A stretch of DNA of 64,000 nucleotides from DATFQE01 sp963738205 (lineage in GTDB: Bacteria; Actinomycetota; Thermoleophilia; Gaiellales; Gaiellaceae): the NCBI GenBank assembly GCA_963738205.1, contig CAVTVQ010000007.1, positions 434,001 to 498,000 of the forward strand, in the 5' to 3' direction. Shown here in pieces: positions 27,433 to 34,889 of the stretch; position 1 is the stretch's first letter, and the number at the start of each line of letters is the position of its first letter. The translations under genes and the position numbers were made by a program. The notes under the pieces are model-generated. The model was given only the letters and a program-made list of their open reading frames with translations. It ran no database searches and was not told the origin of the DNA.

Positions 27433-28386
27433 TCACAACTCCTGGTCGATCGTGTAGAGCGGCCCGCCGCCGACGTCCCGCTGGATGCGCGCCAGGTACT
27501 CGCCGATCAGCGCCAGGATGAACCCCTGGATCCCCAGCACGACGAGCACCGCGACGCCGAGCAGCAGCGGCCCCGGGAAGTTCGCGTTGGCGATCCAGAA
27601 CCAGAGGGCGTAGACGCCGAGGCCGGCCGCCAGCAGCGTGCAGAGAGCGCCGATCGCGAGCCCGGCCCACTGGATGGGGCGCGGCCAGAAGCCGGCGAGC
27701 ACGTGCAGCGCAAGTCGGGTCAGGCGGAGAGGGGAATACCGTGAGTGTCCCGTCCTCGGCGCGTGCGACACGTCCACCTCGACGACGCTCGCGCCGCCGG
27801 AGAGCACCAGCGCCTTCGTGAACTTCTGCCGCCCGATCACGCCGAGCATCGGCTCGACCGCGCTGCGGCGGTAGGCGTTGAACGCGCAGCCGAAGTCGGA
27901 GATCGCGACGCCCGTGAAGCGCCGGAGCATCCCGTTGATCAGCCGCGACGGCAGCGTGCGCCCCCACGAGTCGTGCCGGGCGGCGCGGCGGCCGCTCGCC
28001 ACGTCCGCCCCCGCCTCGACCGCCGAGACGAGCAGCGGGATGTCCTCGGGCGCGTTCTGGAGATCGCCGTCCATCGTCACGACGATCTCGGCGCGAGCCC
28101 GGGCAAGGCCGGCGTGCATGGCAGGGTGCTGGCCGAAGTTGCGCTTGAAGCGGACGGCGCGGAGGTGGTCGTCGCCCGCGCGGAGCCGCTCGATCTCCGC
28201 CCAGGTGCCGTCGCTGGAGCCGTCGTCGATGACGATCAGCTCGTACGGCCGGCCCAGCGCCTCGAGCACGGCGGTCGTCCGCGCATGCAGCTCGGCGATC
28301 GTGCCCTCCTCCTCATAGACCGGGACGACGACGCTAAGCTCTGGGGTACGGTCGGGAACTGCCGAAAGGGCTTCGTTCCTAGCCAT
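27433..28386 (-). CDS. Membrane GT2 glycosyltransferase (ArnC/GtrB-like)
   Basis: 317 residues from ATG 28386; an upstream start at 28407 is possible. LSVVVPVYEEEGTI, IVIDDGSSDGTW and VTMDGDLQNAPED (DXD) mark the GT-A domain. Two C-terminal helices (about 235-257 and 268-292) anchor it. The family makes undecaprenyl-phosphate sugars. First gene of the minus-strand run; only 38 nt separate it from the divergent eIF2B-like gene, and no Shine-Dalgarno is seen, so leaderless translation is possible. Confidence 0.9.
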   Translation of the reverse strand: MARNEALSAVPDRTPELSVVVPVYEEEGTIAELHARTTAVLEALGRPYELIVIDDGSSDGTWAEIERLRAGDDHLRAVRFKRNFGQHPAMHAGLARARAEIVVTMDGDLQNAPEDIPLLVSAVEAGADVASGRRAARHDSWGRTLPSRLINGMLRRFTGVAISDFGCAFNAYRRSAVEPMLGVIGRQKFTKALVLSGGASVVEVDVSHAPRTGHSRYSPLRLTRLALHVLAGFWPRPIQWAGLAIGALCTLLAAGLGVYALWFWIANANFPGPLLLGVAVLVVLGIQGFILALIGEYLARIQRDVGGGPLYTIDQEL

Positions 28387-28424
28387 TTGCAGGCGTTGAG
28401 CGTACACGCGACAATGGAGACGAC

Positions 28425-29309
28425 GTGGCCGCCCTGTTAGACGAGCGCATCGCTGAGCTCACGAACGACCGCACCCACGGTGGGAGCTGGATGGCGCGAC
28501 GCTCGGTGGAGACGCTGGTGGAGATCGCAAACGAGGACGCCGTCAGCGGCGATGAGCTGCTGGAGCGCCTGCTCGACGCGGGCCGCTTGCTGACGGCCAG
28601 CCGGCCCGCCGTGGGCGCCATCGCAGGCGCCGTCGGGCGGCTGCTCGCCGCCGCTCACGCTTGTCCGCACCTGGAAGCCAGCGAGCTGCGACGTGTGATC
28701 GAGGACGAGGCCACCGCATTGATCGCCGGCCGCGACCGCGCAGGCCACTCGATCGCGATCCAGCTTCGACCGCGTCTCGAGGACGCGCTCGTGCTGACGC
28801 ATTCGGCTTCGGCCACCGTGCGCGAGGCGTTCGCATATACCGCGCCCGCGCGCGTCATCTGCACGGTCTCCGCGCCGTTCGAGGAGGGCCGCGCCTTCGC
28901 CGAGGACCTGCGCGCAGAGGGCATCGACGTCGAGCTCGTCGAGGACGCCGACGCGCGCGACGCCCTCGAGCATGCGACGCTCGTCCTGATCGGCGCCGAC
29001 ACGATCTTCCGCGACGGGTCGGTCTGCAACAAGATCGGCACCGCCTCGATCGCGGCCGCCGCCGGCGAGCTCGGCGTCCCGGTCGTCGTTGCGAGCGAGG
29101 TGATCAAGCTGGCGCCCATCGGCCCGGCCGAGGCGCTCGCGCAGATCGAGGGCGAACAGTTCTTCGACGTGACGCCCGCGGAGGACGTGGACGAGATCGT
29201 CACGGAGGAGGGCGCCTACGCGAGCGCCGACATCGGCGCGCTCATCGACAGAACGCCCTTCCTCCGCGACGGGTACGAGCTGCTCCGCCCGCTCCGCCTG
29301 AACGCCTAA
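28425..29309 (+). CDS. eIF2B/ribose-1,5-bisphosphate isomerase-like protein
   Basis: 294 residues from a GTG. A helical N-terminal domain is followed by an eIF2B-alpha-type Rossmann domain with LTHSASATV, GADTIFRDGSVCNKIGT and VVVASEVIKL. Relatives include archaeal ribose-1,5-bisphosphate isomerase of AMP salvage and methylthioribose-1-phosphate isomerase. No RuBisCO or AMP phosphorylase gene is nearby, so the sugar-phosphate substrate is uncertain. Its stop overlaps the convergent MFS gene's stop by 4 nt. Confidence 0.8.
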   Translation: MAALLDERIAELTNDRTHGGSWMARRSVETLVEIANEDAVSGDELLERLLDAGRLLTASRPAVGAIAGAVGRLLAAAHACPHLEASELRRVIEDEATALIAGRDRAGHSIAIQLRPRLEDALVLTHSASATVREAFAYTAPARVICTVSAPFEEGRAFAEDLRAEGIDVELVEDADARDALEHATLVLIGADTIFRDGSVCNKIGTASIAAAAGELGVPVVVASEVIKLAPIGPAEALAQIEGEQFFDVTPAEDVDEIVTEEGAYASADIGALIDRTPFLRDGYELLRPLRLNA

Positions 29310-30715
29310 GCGGCTTCGGCCACCGGAACCCGGACGGCCTCCTCCTGCGACCGCCGCTTGCGCGGGATGGCAAGCGACACGACAGCGCCCACGGCCAGCA
29401 CGGCCGCCCCGACCCAGACCGCCGGCACGAGCCCGTCGGTGAACGTCTGCGGCGAGGCGTAGCCGCCGTAGTTCGCGAAGACGGAGGCGAGCACGGCCAC
29501 GCCGAACACCCCGCCGACCTCGCGGATCGCGTTGTTGATGCCAGAGGCCTTGCCCTCCTCCTCGGGCCGCACGGCCGAGAGCACGACGTTCGCGACCGGC
29601 GCGAAGAAGAGGGCCATGCCGATCCCGCCGAGGACGAAGGCGCCCACGAGCTCGGAGTACGGCACGCTCGGCTCGGAGACCAACGCAAGCCAGCCGAGCG
29701 CGATCGACTGCAGCGCCAGCCCGGTCGCCATCAGCGGCCGGCCGCCGATCCGGTCGGAGAGCACACCGGCGAGCGGCGCGACGAACATCGGCATCGCCGT
29801 CCAGGGCAACGTCCTCAGGCCGGCGCCAAGCGGCGAGTTGCCCTGGGCCGTCTGCAGGAACTGCGCGAGCAGGAAGATCGAGCCGAACATCCCGAAGTAC
29901 ATGAGCAGCGACGCGCCGTTGGCGGCGGCGAAAGCGCGGTCGCGGAAGAAGCGGAGCGGCACCATCGGCCGCGGCGCACGCCGCTCCCAGGCGAGGAAGG
30001 CCACGAGGAGCACGGCGCCCGCCACGAGCGAAGTGACGATGCGGCCGCTCGTCCAGCCGTGCGAGTTGCCGTTCACGAGGCCCCACACGATCCCCAGTAG
30101 ACCGGCGCTCACGAGCGCCAGGCCGGGCAGGTCGAGCCCGCCCTCGGGCCCCTTCGACTCGCGCAGGCGGAAGAACGCCAGCGGGAGCAGAAGCAGGCCG
30201 ACCGGGACGTTGAGCCAGAAGATCCATTGCCAGGAGATGCCCTCGACGACCGCGCCGCCGACGACCGGGCCGGCGGCGACCGCGAGGCCCGCGATGCCCG
30301 ACCACGCGCCGAGCGCAAGTCCGCGCTTCTCACGGGGTACCGCCTCGCTCAGGATCGTCAGCGACAACGGCGTCACGATCGCCCCGCCGATGCCCTGCAC
30401 CGCGCGCGCCGCGATCAGCCACTCCGCGCTCGGCGCGAGCGCGGCTGCTGCCGAAGCGGCGGTGAAGATCGCCAGGCCGATCACGAAGAGGCGGCGCCTG
30501 CCGAAGCGGTCGCCCAGCGCGGCGCCGGTCAGGAGCAGCACCGCGAAGGTGAGCGTGTAGGCGTTCACCGTCCACTCCAGTTGCTCGATCGACGCGCCGA
30601 GATCCGTCCGGATCACCGGCAGCGCGGTCGAGACGACGAGGTTGTCCAGCACGACCATGAACAGGCCGACCGAGGTGACGACGAACGTCCAGAGCGTCCG
30701 TGTCCTAGCTGACAT
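29306..30715 (-). CDS. MFS drug-efflux transporter (DHA2/EmrB-QacA type)
   Basis: 469 residues with 14 predicted helices. LEWTVNAYTLTFAVLLL and LGDRFGRRRLF (motif A) are typical of 14-TM H+/drug antiporters. A strong GGAAAGGAG Shine-Dalgarno precedes ATG 30715. A 16-bp palindrome in the promoter region and an upstream TetR gene indicate substrate-inducible expression. Confidence 0.93.
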   Translation of the reverse strand: MSARTRTLWTFVVTSVGLFMVVLDNLVVSTALPVIRTDLGASIEQLEWTVNAYTLTFAVLLLTGAALGDRFGRRRLFVIGLAIFTAASAAAALAPSAEWLIAARAVQGIGGAIVTPLSLTILSEAVPREKRGLALGAWSGIAGLAVAAGPVVGGAVVEGISWQWIFWLNVPVGLLLLPLAFFRLRESKGPEGGLDLPGLALVSAGLLGIVWGLVNGNSHGWTSGRIVTSLVAGAVLLVAFLAWERRAPRPMVPLRFFRDRAFAAANGASLLMYFGMFGSIFLLAQFLQTAQGNSPLGAGLRTLPWTAMPMFVAPLAGVLSDRIGGRPLMATGLALQSIALGWLALVSEPSVPYSELVGAFVLGGIGMALFFAPVANVVLSAVRPEEEGKASGINNAIREVGGVFGVAVLASVFANYGGYASPQTFTDGLVPAVWVGAAVLAVGAVVSLAIPRKRRSQEEAVRVPVAEAA

Positions 30716-30735
30716 CGCTGTGCTCCTTTCCCGAA

Positions 30736-30751
30736 TAGTGATTCATCACTA
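30736..30751. promoter_or_regulatory. Palindromic operator in the MFS promoter region
   Basis: TAGTGAT-TC-ATCACTA is a perfect inverted repeat 21 nt upstream of the MFS start codon, between the TetR stop and the MFS gene. On the minus strand it overlaps a possible weak promoter (TTGAGC, 18 nt, CACTAT). It is the probable TetR-binding site for efflux control. Confidence 0.65.
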
Positions 30752-30775
30752 ACTCACGGCTCAAAAAAGAGAGGA

Positions 30776-31339
30776 TCATTGGCTCTCCGTCATGCAGCCG
30801 GAGAGCAGCCGCTCCGACCAGGCCAGGCCGGAGTCGCGCAGCTGCATCGAGGCAATCACGTTCATGAGCATCCCGATCGCGAGAAAGCGCGTCATGCGCT
30901 GCCGGTCGACGCCGGCGATGCGCTCGAACGTGGTGAACAAATCGCCGAACCCCGACCGGACGACGTCGCGGATCTCGGGATCCTGCGCGGCCGCGTACAT
31001 GTGCATCTGCAGCTGGAGCTTGTGCGGGTCCTCCTCCAGGATCTCCCTGTAGGCCTTGCCCATGGCATCGAGCGCCTCCTCGCCCCCCAGGCCCGCAGCG
31101 GCCGCCTCCATCCGCTCGCGGAGCTCCCGCATACAGCGTGTGCACGCGGCCGCGAAGAGCTGCTTCTTGCTGCCGAACAGCCGGAAGACGTAAGGCTGTG
31201 AGATGCCCGCCCGCTTGGCGATGTCCTCGGTGGACGTGCCGTGGAGCCCGCGCTCGGCGAACTCGATCAGGGCCGCGTCGAGGATGCTCGCCCGCCGCTC
31301 GTCTGCGCTCTGTCTGATGCTGGGGGCGGTGGTCGCCAT
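30776..31339 (-). CDS. TetR-family transcriptional repressor
   Basis: 187 residues. HTH at about 15-62: ILDAALIEFAERGLHGTSTEDIAKRAGISQ then FRLFGSKKQLF. The C-terminal ligand domain is all-alpha. It lies 60 nt upstream of and in line with the MFS pump. A palindrome sits between the -35 and -10 elements of its own promoter, so it probably represses itself as well as the pump. Confidence 0.93.
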   Translation of the reverse strand: MATTAPSIRQSADERRASILDAALIEFAERGLHGTSTEDIAKRAGISQPYVFRLFGSKKQLFAAACTRCMRELRERMEAAAAGLGGEEALDAMGKAYREILEEDPHKLQLQMHMYAAAQDPEIRDVVRSGFGDLFTTFERIAGVDRQRMTRFLAIGMLMNVIASMQLRDSGLAWSERLLSGCMTESQ

Positions 31340-31347
31340 CAGGAGCG

Positions 31348-31380
31348 TTGTAAGTTACTACTCACTTACAAGCCTGTCAA
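31348..31380 (-). promoter_or_regulatory. TetR gene promoter with embedded operator
   Basis: On the minus strand TTGACA (31380-31375), a 17-nt spacer and TAACTT (31357-31352) form a sigma70-type promoter. The inverted repeat TTGTAAGT-8 nt-ACTTACAA (31348-31371) covers the spacer and the -10. The -35 lies inside the last codons of the aminotransferase gene. Half-sites with AGTGA resemble those at 30736-30751. Confidence 0.7.
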
Positions 31381-32446
31381 GAGCGTCGCAGACGCGGTCG
31401 AGGTCGCTGTCGCCGAGGCCGCCGTGGAACGGCAGGGCGAGTGCGCGCTCGAAGGCGGCGTCGGCGCCCGGGAACTCGCCCGCGTCCGCGTAGGCCCCGA
31501 GCCGGTGCACGGCGTACGTGCCGATCTGGGCTTCGATTCCTTCGGAGCGCAATGCGGCGAGCACGCGGTCGCGGTCGTCGACGCGCACGACGTACGCTTG
31601 CCAGCCGTGCACGTCGCCGTCGTCCGCCGAGGGCGTCTCGACGATCCCGCCGAGCCGCTCGCCGTACTCGGCCGCGACTCGCGTGCGCGCGGCCAGCAGG
31701 TCGCCCAATCGGCGCACCTGTGGGATCCCGAGCGCGCAGAGCACGTCCGAGAGCCGGTAGTTGAAGGCCGGCCGGGGCATGTCGCCCTCGCTCCAGCCGT
31801 GGTGGCGGAGGCTACGGATCGCGTCCGCGAGCTCGGCGTCGTCCGTCGTGACGGCCCCGCCCTCCCCGGTCGTGACGATCTTGCGCGGGTGGAACGAGAG
31901 GCAGCCCAGGCGACCGAGGCTCCCGCACGGCCGGCCCTGCCGGCGCGCACCGAGCGCCCCTGCCGCGTCCTCGACCAGGACGACGCCGTCGGGGACCGCG
32001 GCCTCGAGCCCCTCCCAGTCCAGCGGCCGCCCGAACAGATGCACGGCCAGGACCGCCCGCGTCTTCGGGCCGACCGCCGCCGCCACCTGCGGCGGGTCGA
32101 GGTTCATCGTCACGGGGTCGACGTCCACGAGCACCGGCACGAGGCCGGCGAGCGCGACCACGTTCGCGGTCGCCGGGAACGTGTACGCCGGCACGATCAC
32201 CTCGCTGCCCGGCTCGAGGTCGAGTGCGAGGATCGCCACGTGCAGCGCCGCGGTCCCGGACGACACGACGACCGCGTGCTGGACACCGCAGGCCGCGGCC
32301 AGGAGCCCTTCGAGCTCCTCGACCTTCGGGCCCATCGTCAGCTGGCCGGACTCGAGGACGGCGGCGATCTCCGCGAGCTCCTCCTCGCCCACGTCCGGGC
32401 GCGCGAGACGGATCAGGCTACTGCCGGCTTCCGGCTTCGATACCAC
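31358..32446 (-). CDS. DegT/DnrJ/EryC1-family aminotransferase
   Basis: 362 residues from GTG 32446, overlapping the SDR gene by 34 nt. SSGTAALHV at 62-70, LVEDAAGALGA near 157-167 and LSFHPRKIVTTGEGG with Schiff-base Lys189 define a PLP-dependent sugar aminotransferase of the perosamine-synthetase kind. Together with the coupled SDR it can make a 4-amino (or 3-amino) NDP-sugar. The stop at 31358 overlaps the TetR promoter. Confidence 0.9.
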   Translation of the reverse strand: MVSKPEAGSSLIRLARPDVGEEELAEIAAVLESGQLTMGPKVEELEGLLAAACGVQHAVVVSSGTAALHVAILALDLEPGSEVIVPAYTFPATANVVALAGLVPVLVDVDPVTMNLDPPQVAAAVGPKTRAVLAVHLFGRPLDWEGLEAAVPDGVVLVEDAAGALGARRQGRPCGSLGRLGCLSFHPRKIVTTGEGGAVTTDDAELADAIRSLRHHGWSEGDMPRPAFNYRLSDVLCALGIPQVRRLGDLLAARTRVAAEYGERLGGIVETPSADDGDVHGWQAYVVRVDDRDRVLAALRSEGIEAQIGTYAVHRLGAYADAGEFPGADAAFERALALPFHGGLGDSDLDRVCDALDRLVSE

Positions 32447-33381
32447 GCGATCGTCCTCGCCAGGCCGTCGTCGAGCTCGACCTTGGCCTCGAAATCGAGC
32501 AGCTCGCGCGCCTTGTCGATGTTCGGGATCCGGAGCTCCACGTCGGTGTAGTGGAGCGGCTGGAAGCGCACGTCGACGTCGGCGCCCGTGAGCCGGCGGA
32601 TGCGCTGCGCGAGGTCGTAGATCGTCACGGCCGAGCGGGCGTTGCCGATGTTGAAGCTCTGGCCGACGGCCTCCGGACGCTCGAGGCAGACGAGCACGCC
32701 CTCGACCATGTCGTCCACGTAGCACCAGGCGCGGATCTGCGAGCCGTCGCCGTGGATGAGCAGATCCTGACCTGCGAGCGCGGTCTCGATGAACGCACGG
32801 ATCGCGCCGCCGCCGATCTGACCCGGCCCGTACACGTTGAACGGGCGCACCGAGGTGGTCGGGAGCCCCAGCTCGTCGTGGTAGGCGTGAGCCATGTGCT
32901 CGCCCGCGAGCTTCGAGACTGCGTAGGTCCAACGGGCCTCGCCGACCGAGCCCTGCGTCGTGACGTCGCCCTCGGCGACCTTGTACGCATACGTCCCGAA
33001 GACCTCGCTCGTCGAGAACTCGACGACGCGCTCGAGCGAGTCCTTGGTCGCGAGCGCCGCCTCGAGCACATTGTAGGTCCCGATCACGTTGACGCGCATG
33101 GTGCGCACGGGGCTCTCGAGCACCGTGTCGACACCCGCGATTGCGGCGCAGTGGACGATGTGCGTCGCACCCGCGGCCAGCGTGCGGAGCGGCTCAAGGT
33201 CGAGGATGTCCCCCTCGACGAGCGTGAAGTTGGGGTGCTCGTCGAGGTCGCTGCCGGAGAGCGCGTCGCGGTGGAGGTTGTCCACCGCGACGACCTCGTT
33301 CTCGTCAACGAGCCGGCGGGCGAGCGTCGTACCGATGAAGCCCGCGCCGCCGGTGATCAGGATCCTCTTGCCCCGGAGCAT
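32413..33381 (-). CDS. NAD-dependent epimerase/dehydratase (extended SDR)
   Basis: 322 residues. ILITGGAGFIGTTL at the N-terminus, FSTSEVFGTYAY, Tyr/Lys in TYAVSKLAGEH, and RPFNVYGPGQIGGGA. Similar to UDP-GlcNAc 4-epimerases and NDP-glucose 4,6-dehydratases; the STSEVFG motif does not give the RmlB Asp-Glu pair. Overlaps the downstream aminotransferase, consistent with a two-step amino-sugar pathway separate from the one at 24142-27414. Confidence 0.87.
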   Translation of the reverse strand: MLRGKRILITGGAGFIGTTLARRLVDENEVVAVDNLHRDALSGSDLDEHPNFTLVEGDILDLEPLRTLAAGATHIVHCAAIAGVDTVLESPVRTMRVNVIGTYNVLEAALATKDSLERVVEFSTSEVFGTYAYKVAEGDVTTQGSVGEARWTYAVSKLAGEHMAHAYHDELGLPTTSVRPFNVYGPGQIGGGAIRAFIETALAGQDLLIHGDGSQIRAWCYVDDMVEGVLVCLERPEAVGQSFNIGNARSAVTIYDLAQRIRRLTGADVDVRFQPLHYTDVELRIPNIDKARELLDFEAKVELDDGLARTIAWYRSRKPAVA

Positions 33382-33393
33382 GCCGGGGCGAGT

Positions 33394-34068
33394 CTAGTTC
33401 GCGAGCAGGCCCTCGAAGCGCTCGTCGCCGCGCAGCGAGGCGAAGTCCTCGTCGGTCTTCGCATTCTCGCGGAGGCCCGGAGCGGCCGCGATCGCCTCCT
33501 TCAGATGCGCGAGCGCGTCGTCCGGGCGGGCGAGGAGCGCCTCCATGCAAGCGATGTTGTAGAGCGCGAGACCGTTGCCCGGGTACTCGTCCAGAACGCC
33601 GTGGGCGATCTCCAGCGCGGCCGCGTAGTCCTTGGCGTTGTAAGGCTCGAAGAAGCCACGCATCGCTTCGCTAGCCGTGATCCGATAGGCCTTGTCGCGA
33701 GGAGCGCCCACGGCGACCACGATCGTGTCGTCCTCCTTCGCGACCGCGCCCCGCTTGGCCGCGGGGTCGCCGACGAAGACGGCCGTGCCCTGCGGTGCAT
33801 CGACCTCCTCGCCGGCGACGGTGAAGAGCGCGTGCCCCTTCAGGACGACGTACAGCTCCTCGTGGCGGTCGGCGCCCGGACCGAGCTCGTCGTGCTCGCC
33901 GATCACCTGGGACCCCGCGGCCGCGGCGCGCACGGCAGTTGCACCGAAGGCACCGATGCCCAGGTCCGACCGCAGCCGGACGTACTGCCGCTCCCCGTCC
34001 CCCTTCGTGAGGGCGGCGTCCTCGATCGAGATGCTCGTTGCCGTCGTGATGGTCTCGGTTGTCGTCAT
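33394..34068 (-). CDS. Cupin domain fused to a TPR-like C-terminus
   Basis: 224 residues from ATG 34068, with GGAGGG 6 nt upstream. Residues about 40-130 are a cupin (GPGADRHEELYVVLKGHALFTV with metal-type His and Glu, then AVFVGDPAAKRGAVA). Residues about 145-224 look like a TPR pair (FFEPYNAKDYAAALEIAHGVL, ALYNIACMEALLARPDDAL). Function unknown; possible small-molecule sensor. Coupled by a TGATG-type overlap to the 58-residue ORF upstream. Confidence 0.8.
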   Translation of the reverse strand: MTTTETITTATSISIEDAALTKGDGERQYVRLRSDLGIGAFGATAVRAAAAGSQVIGEHDELGPGADRHEELYVVLKGHALFTVAGEEVDAPQGTAVFVGDPAAKRGAVAKEDDTIVVAVGAPRDKAYRITASEAMRGFFEPYNAKDYAAALEIAHGVLDEYPGNGLALYNIACMEALLARPDDALAHLKEAIAAAPGLRENAKTDEDFASLRGDERFEGLLAN

Positions 34069-34241
34069 TGCGTCCCTCCACATGCGGTCGATTGCTGACG
34101 GTTGTTCAGGGGCTCGAGCGACGCGAGCCTCCGCCGAAGCGCTCCGCGCCGACGAGGTCGAGCAACTGCTGCATCGGCGCGAAGACGCTCGGCTCGCTCC
34201 ACGGAAAGGAGCCTGTGCACATCGGGGTCGGGCTGGAACAT
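34065..34241 (-). CDS. Small basic protein (58 aa), unknown
   Basis: 58 residues from ATG 34241 with a strong GGGAGG Shine-Dalgarno 7 nt upstream. The stop overlaps the cupin-TPR start. The middle is Arg-rich (VARPRRRGALRRRLA). A TTGACG-17-TATGGT promoter lies about 50 nt upstream and overlaps the MarR-type operator. No known family recognised. Ribosome site, coupling and promoter argue that it is real. Confidence 0.6.
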   Translation of the reverse strand: MFQPDPDVHRLLSVERAERLRADAAVARPRRRGALRRRLASLEPLNNRQQSTACGGTQ

Positions 34242-34293
34242 CCTGGCCTCCCTTCGAAGGCGAATCTCTTGATCCCGAACTTCTCGATGCGGA

Positions 34294-34324
34294 ACCATAT
34301 CGGCTTGGTATCTTGACGTCAAGA
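34294..34324. promoter_or_regulatory. MarR-type operator over divergent promoters
   Basis: TCTTGACGTCAAGA (34311-34324) is a perfect 14-bp palindrome. Its two halves give TTGACG on each strand. On the minus strand this is a -35 followed after 17 nt by TATGGT (34299-34294), serving the small ORF and the cupin gene. On the plus strand the TTGACG lies 35 nt upstream of the MarR start; the -10 is weak. Binding of a dimer here would block both directions. Confidence 0.72.
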
Positions 34325-34352
34325 AACTTTTGTTAAAGGCTTGCTTTCCGCG

Positions 34353-34889
34353 ATGGCGCGACCCAGAAAACCGCAGCAGACCGACCACATCGACCGTTTC
34401 CTCGACGAGGTGAAGGACGAGCTTCCGCCGGAGGTCGACCTCGAGGTCGAGGCCATCGTCGACCGCATCGCCGGCATCAATCGTCGGCTGCACAAAGCGC
34501 TCGACGAAACCCTTGCGGCCTATGGGCTCAGCCATACGGACTGGAAGATCCTCGGCGCGCTGCGCTGGGCCGGGCCGCCGTACCGGCGCTCCGCGGGGGA
34601 GCTGGCCAAGATCGCCGACCTCTCGAGCGGCGCAATGACCAACCGGCTCGACCAGCTCGAGGAGGCCGGCCTCGTGCGCCGGCTTCGCGACCCGGGTGAC
34701 CGCCGTGGTGTGCTGGTGGAGCCCACCGAGAAGGGCCAGACCCTCCGCGACGAGACGGTCGGCGTTCAGGGTCGGAAGGAGGCGCTCGTCATCTCCGCCC
34801 TCGACAAGCGCGAGCGGCAACAGCTGAACGCGCTCCTCCGCCGCGTGATGATCGCGTTCGAGGAGCGCGAGGGAGACAAGCGCTCCTAG
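34353..34889 (+). CDS. MarR-family transcriptional regulator
   Basis: 178 residues from ATG 34353 (TTG 34341 is possible). Helical dimer arms flank a winged HTH: SHTDWKILGALRWAGPPY, RSAGELAKIADLSSGAMTNRLDQLEEAGLV and the wing RRLRDPGDRRGVLV. Probably binds the palindrome 29 nt upstream and controls itself and the divergent small-ORF/cupin unit. Its TAG overlaps the stop of the convergent permease gene. Confidence 0.92.
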   Translation: MARPRKPQQTDHIDRFLDEVKDELPPEVDLEVEAIVDRIAGINRRLHKALDETLAAYGLSHTDWKILGALRWAGPPYRRSAGELAKIADLSSGAMTNRLDQLEEAGLVRRLRDPGDRRGVLVEPTEKGQTLRDETVGVQGRKEALVISALDKRERQQLNALLRRVMIAFEEREGDKRS

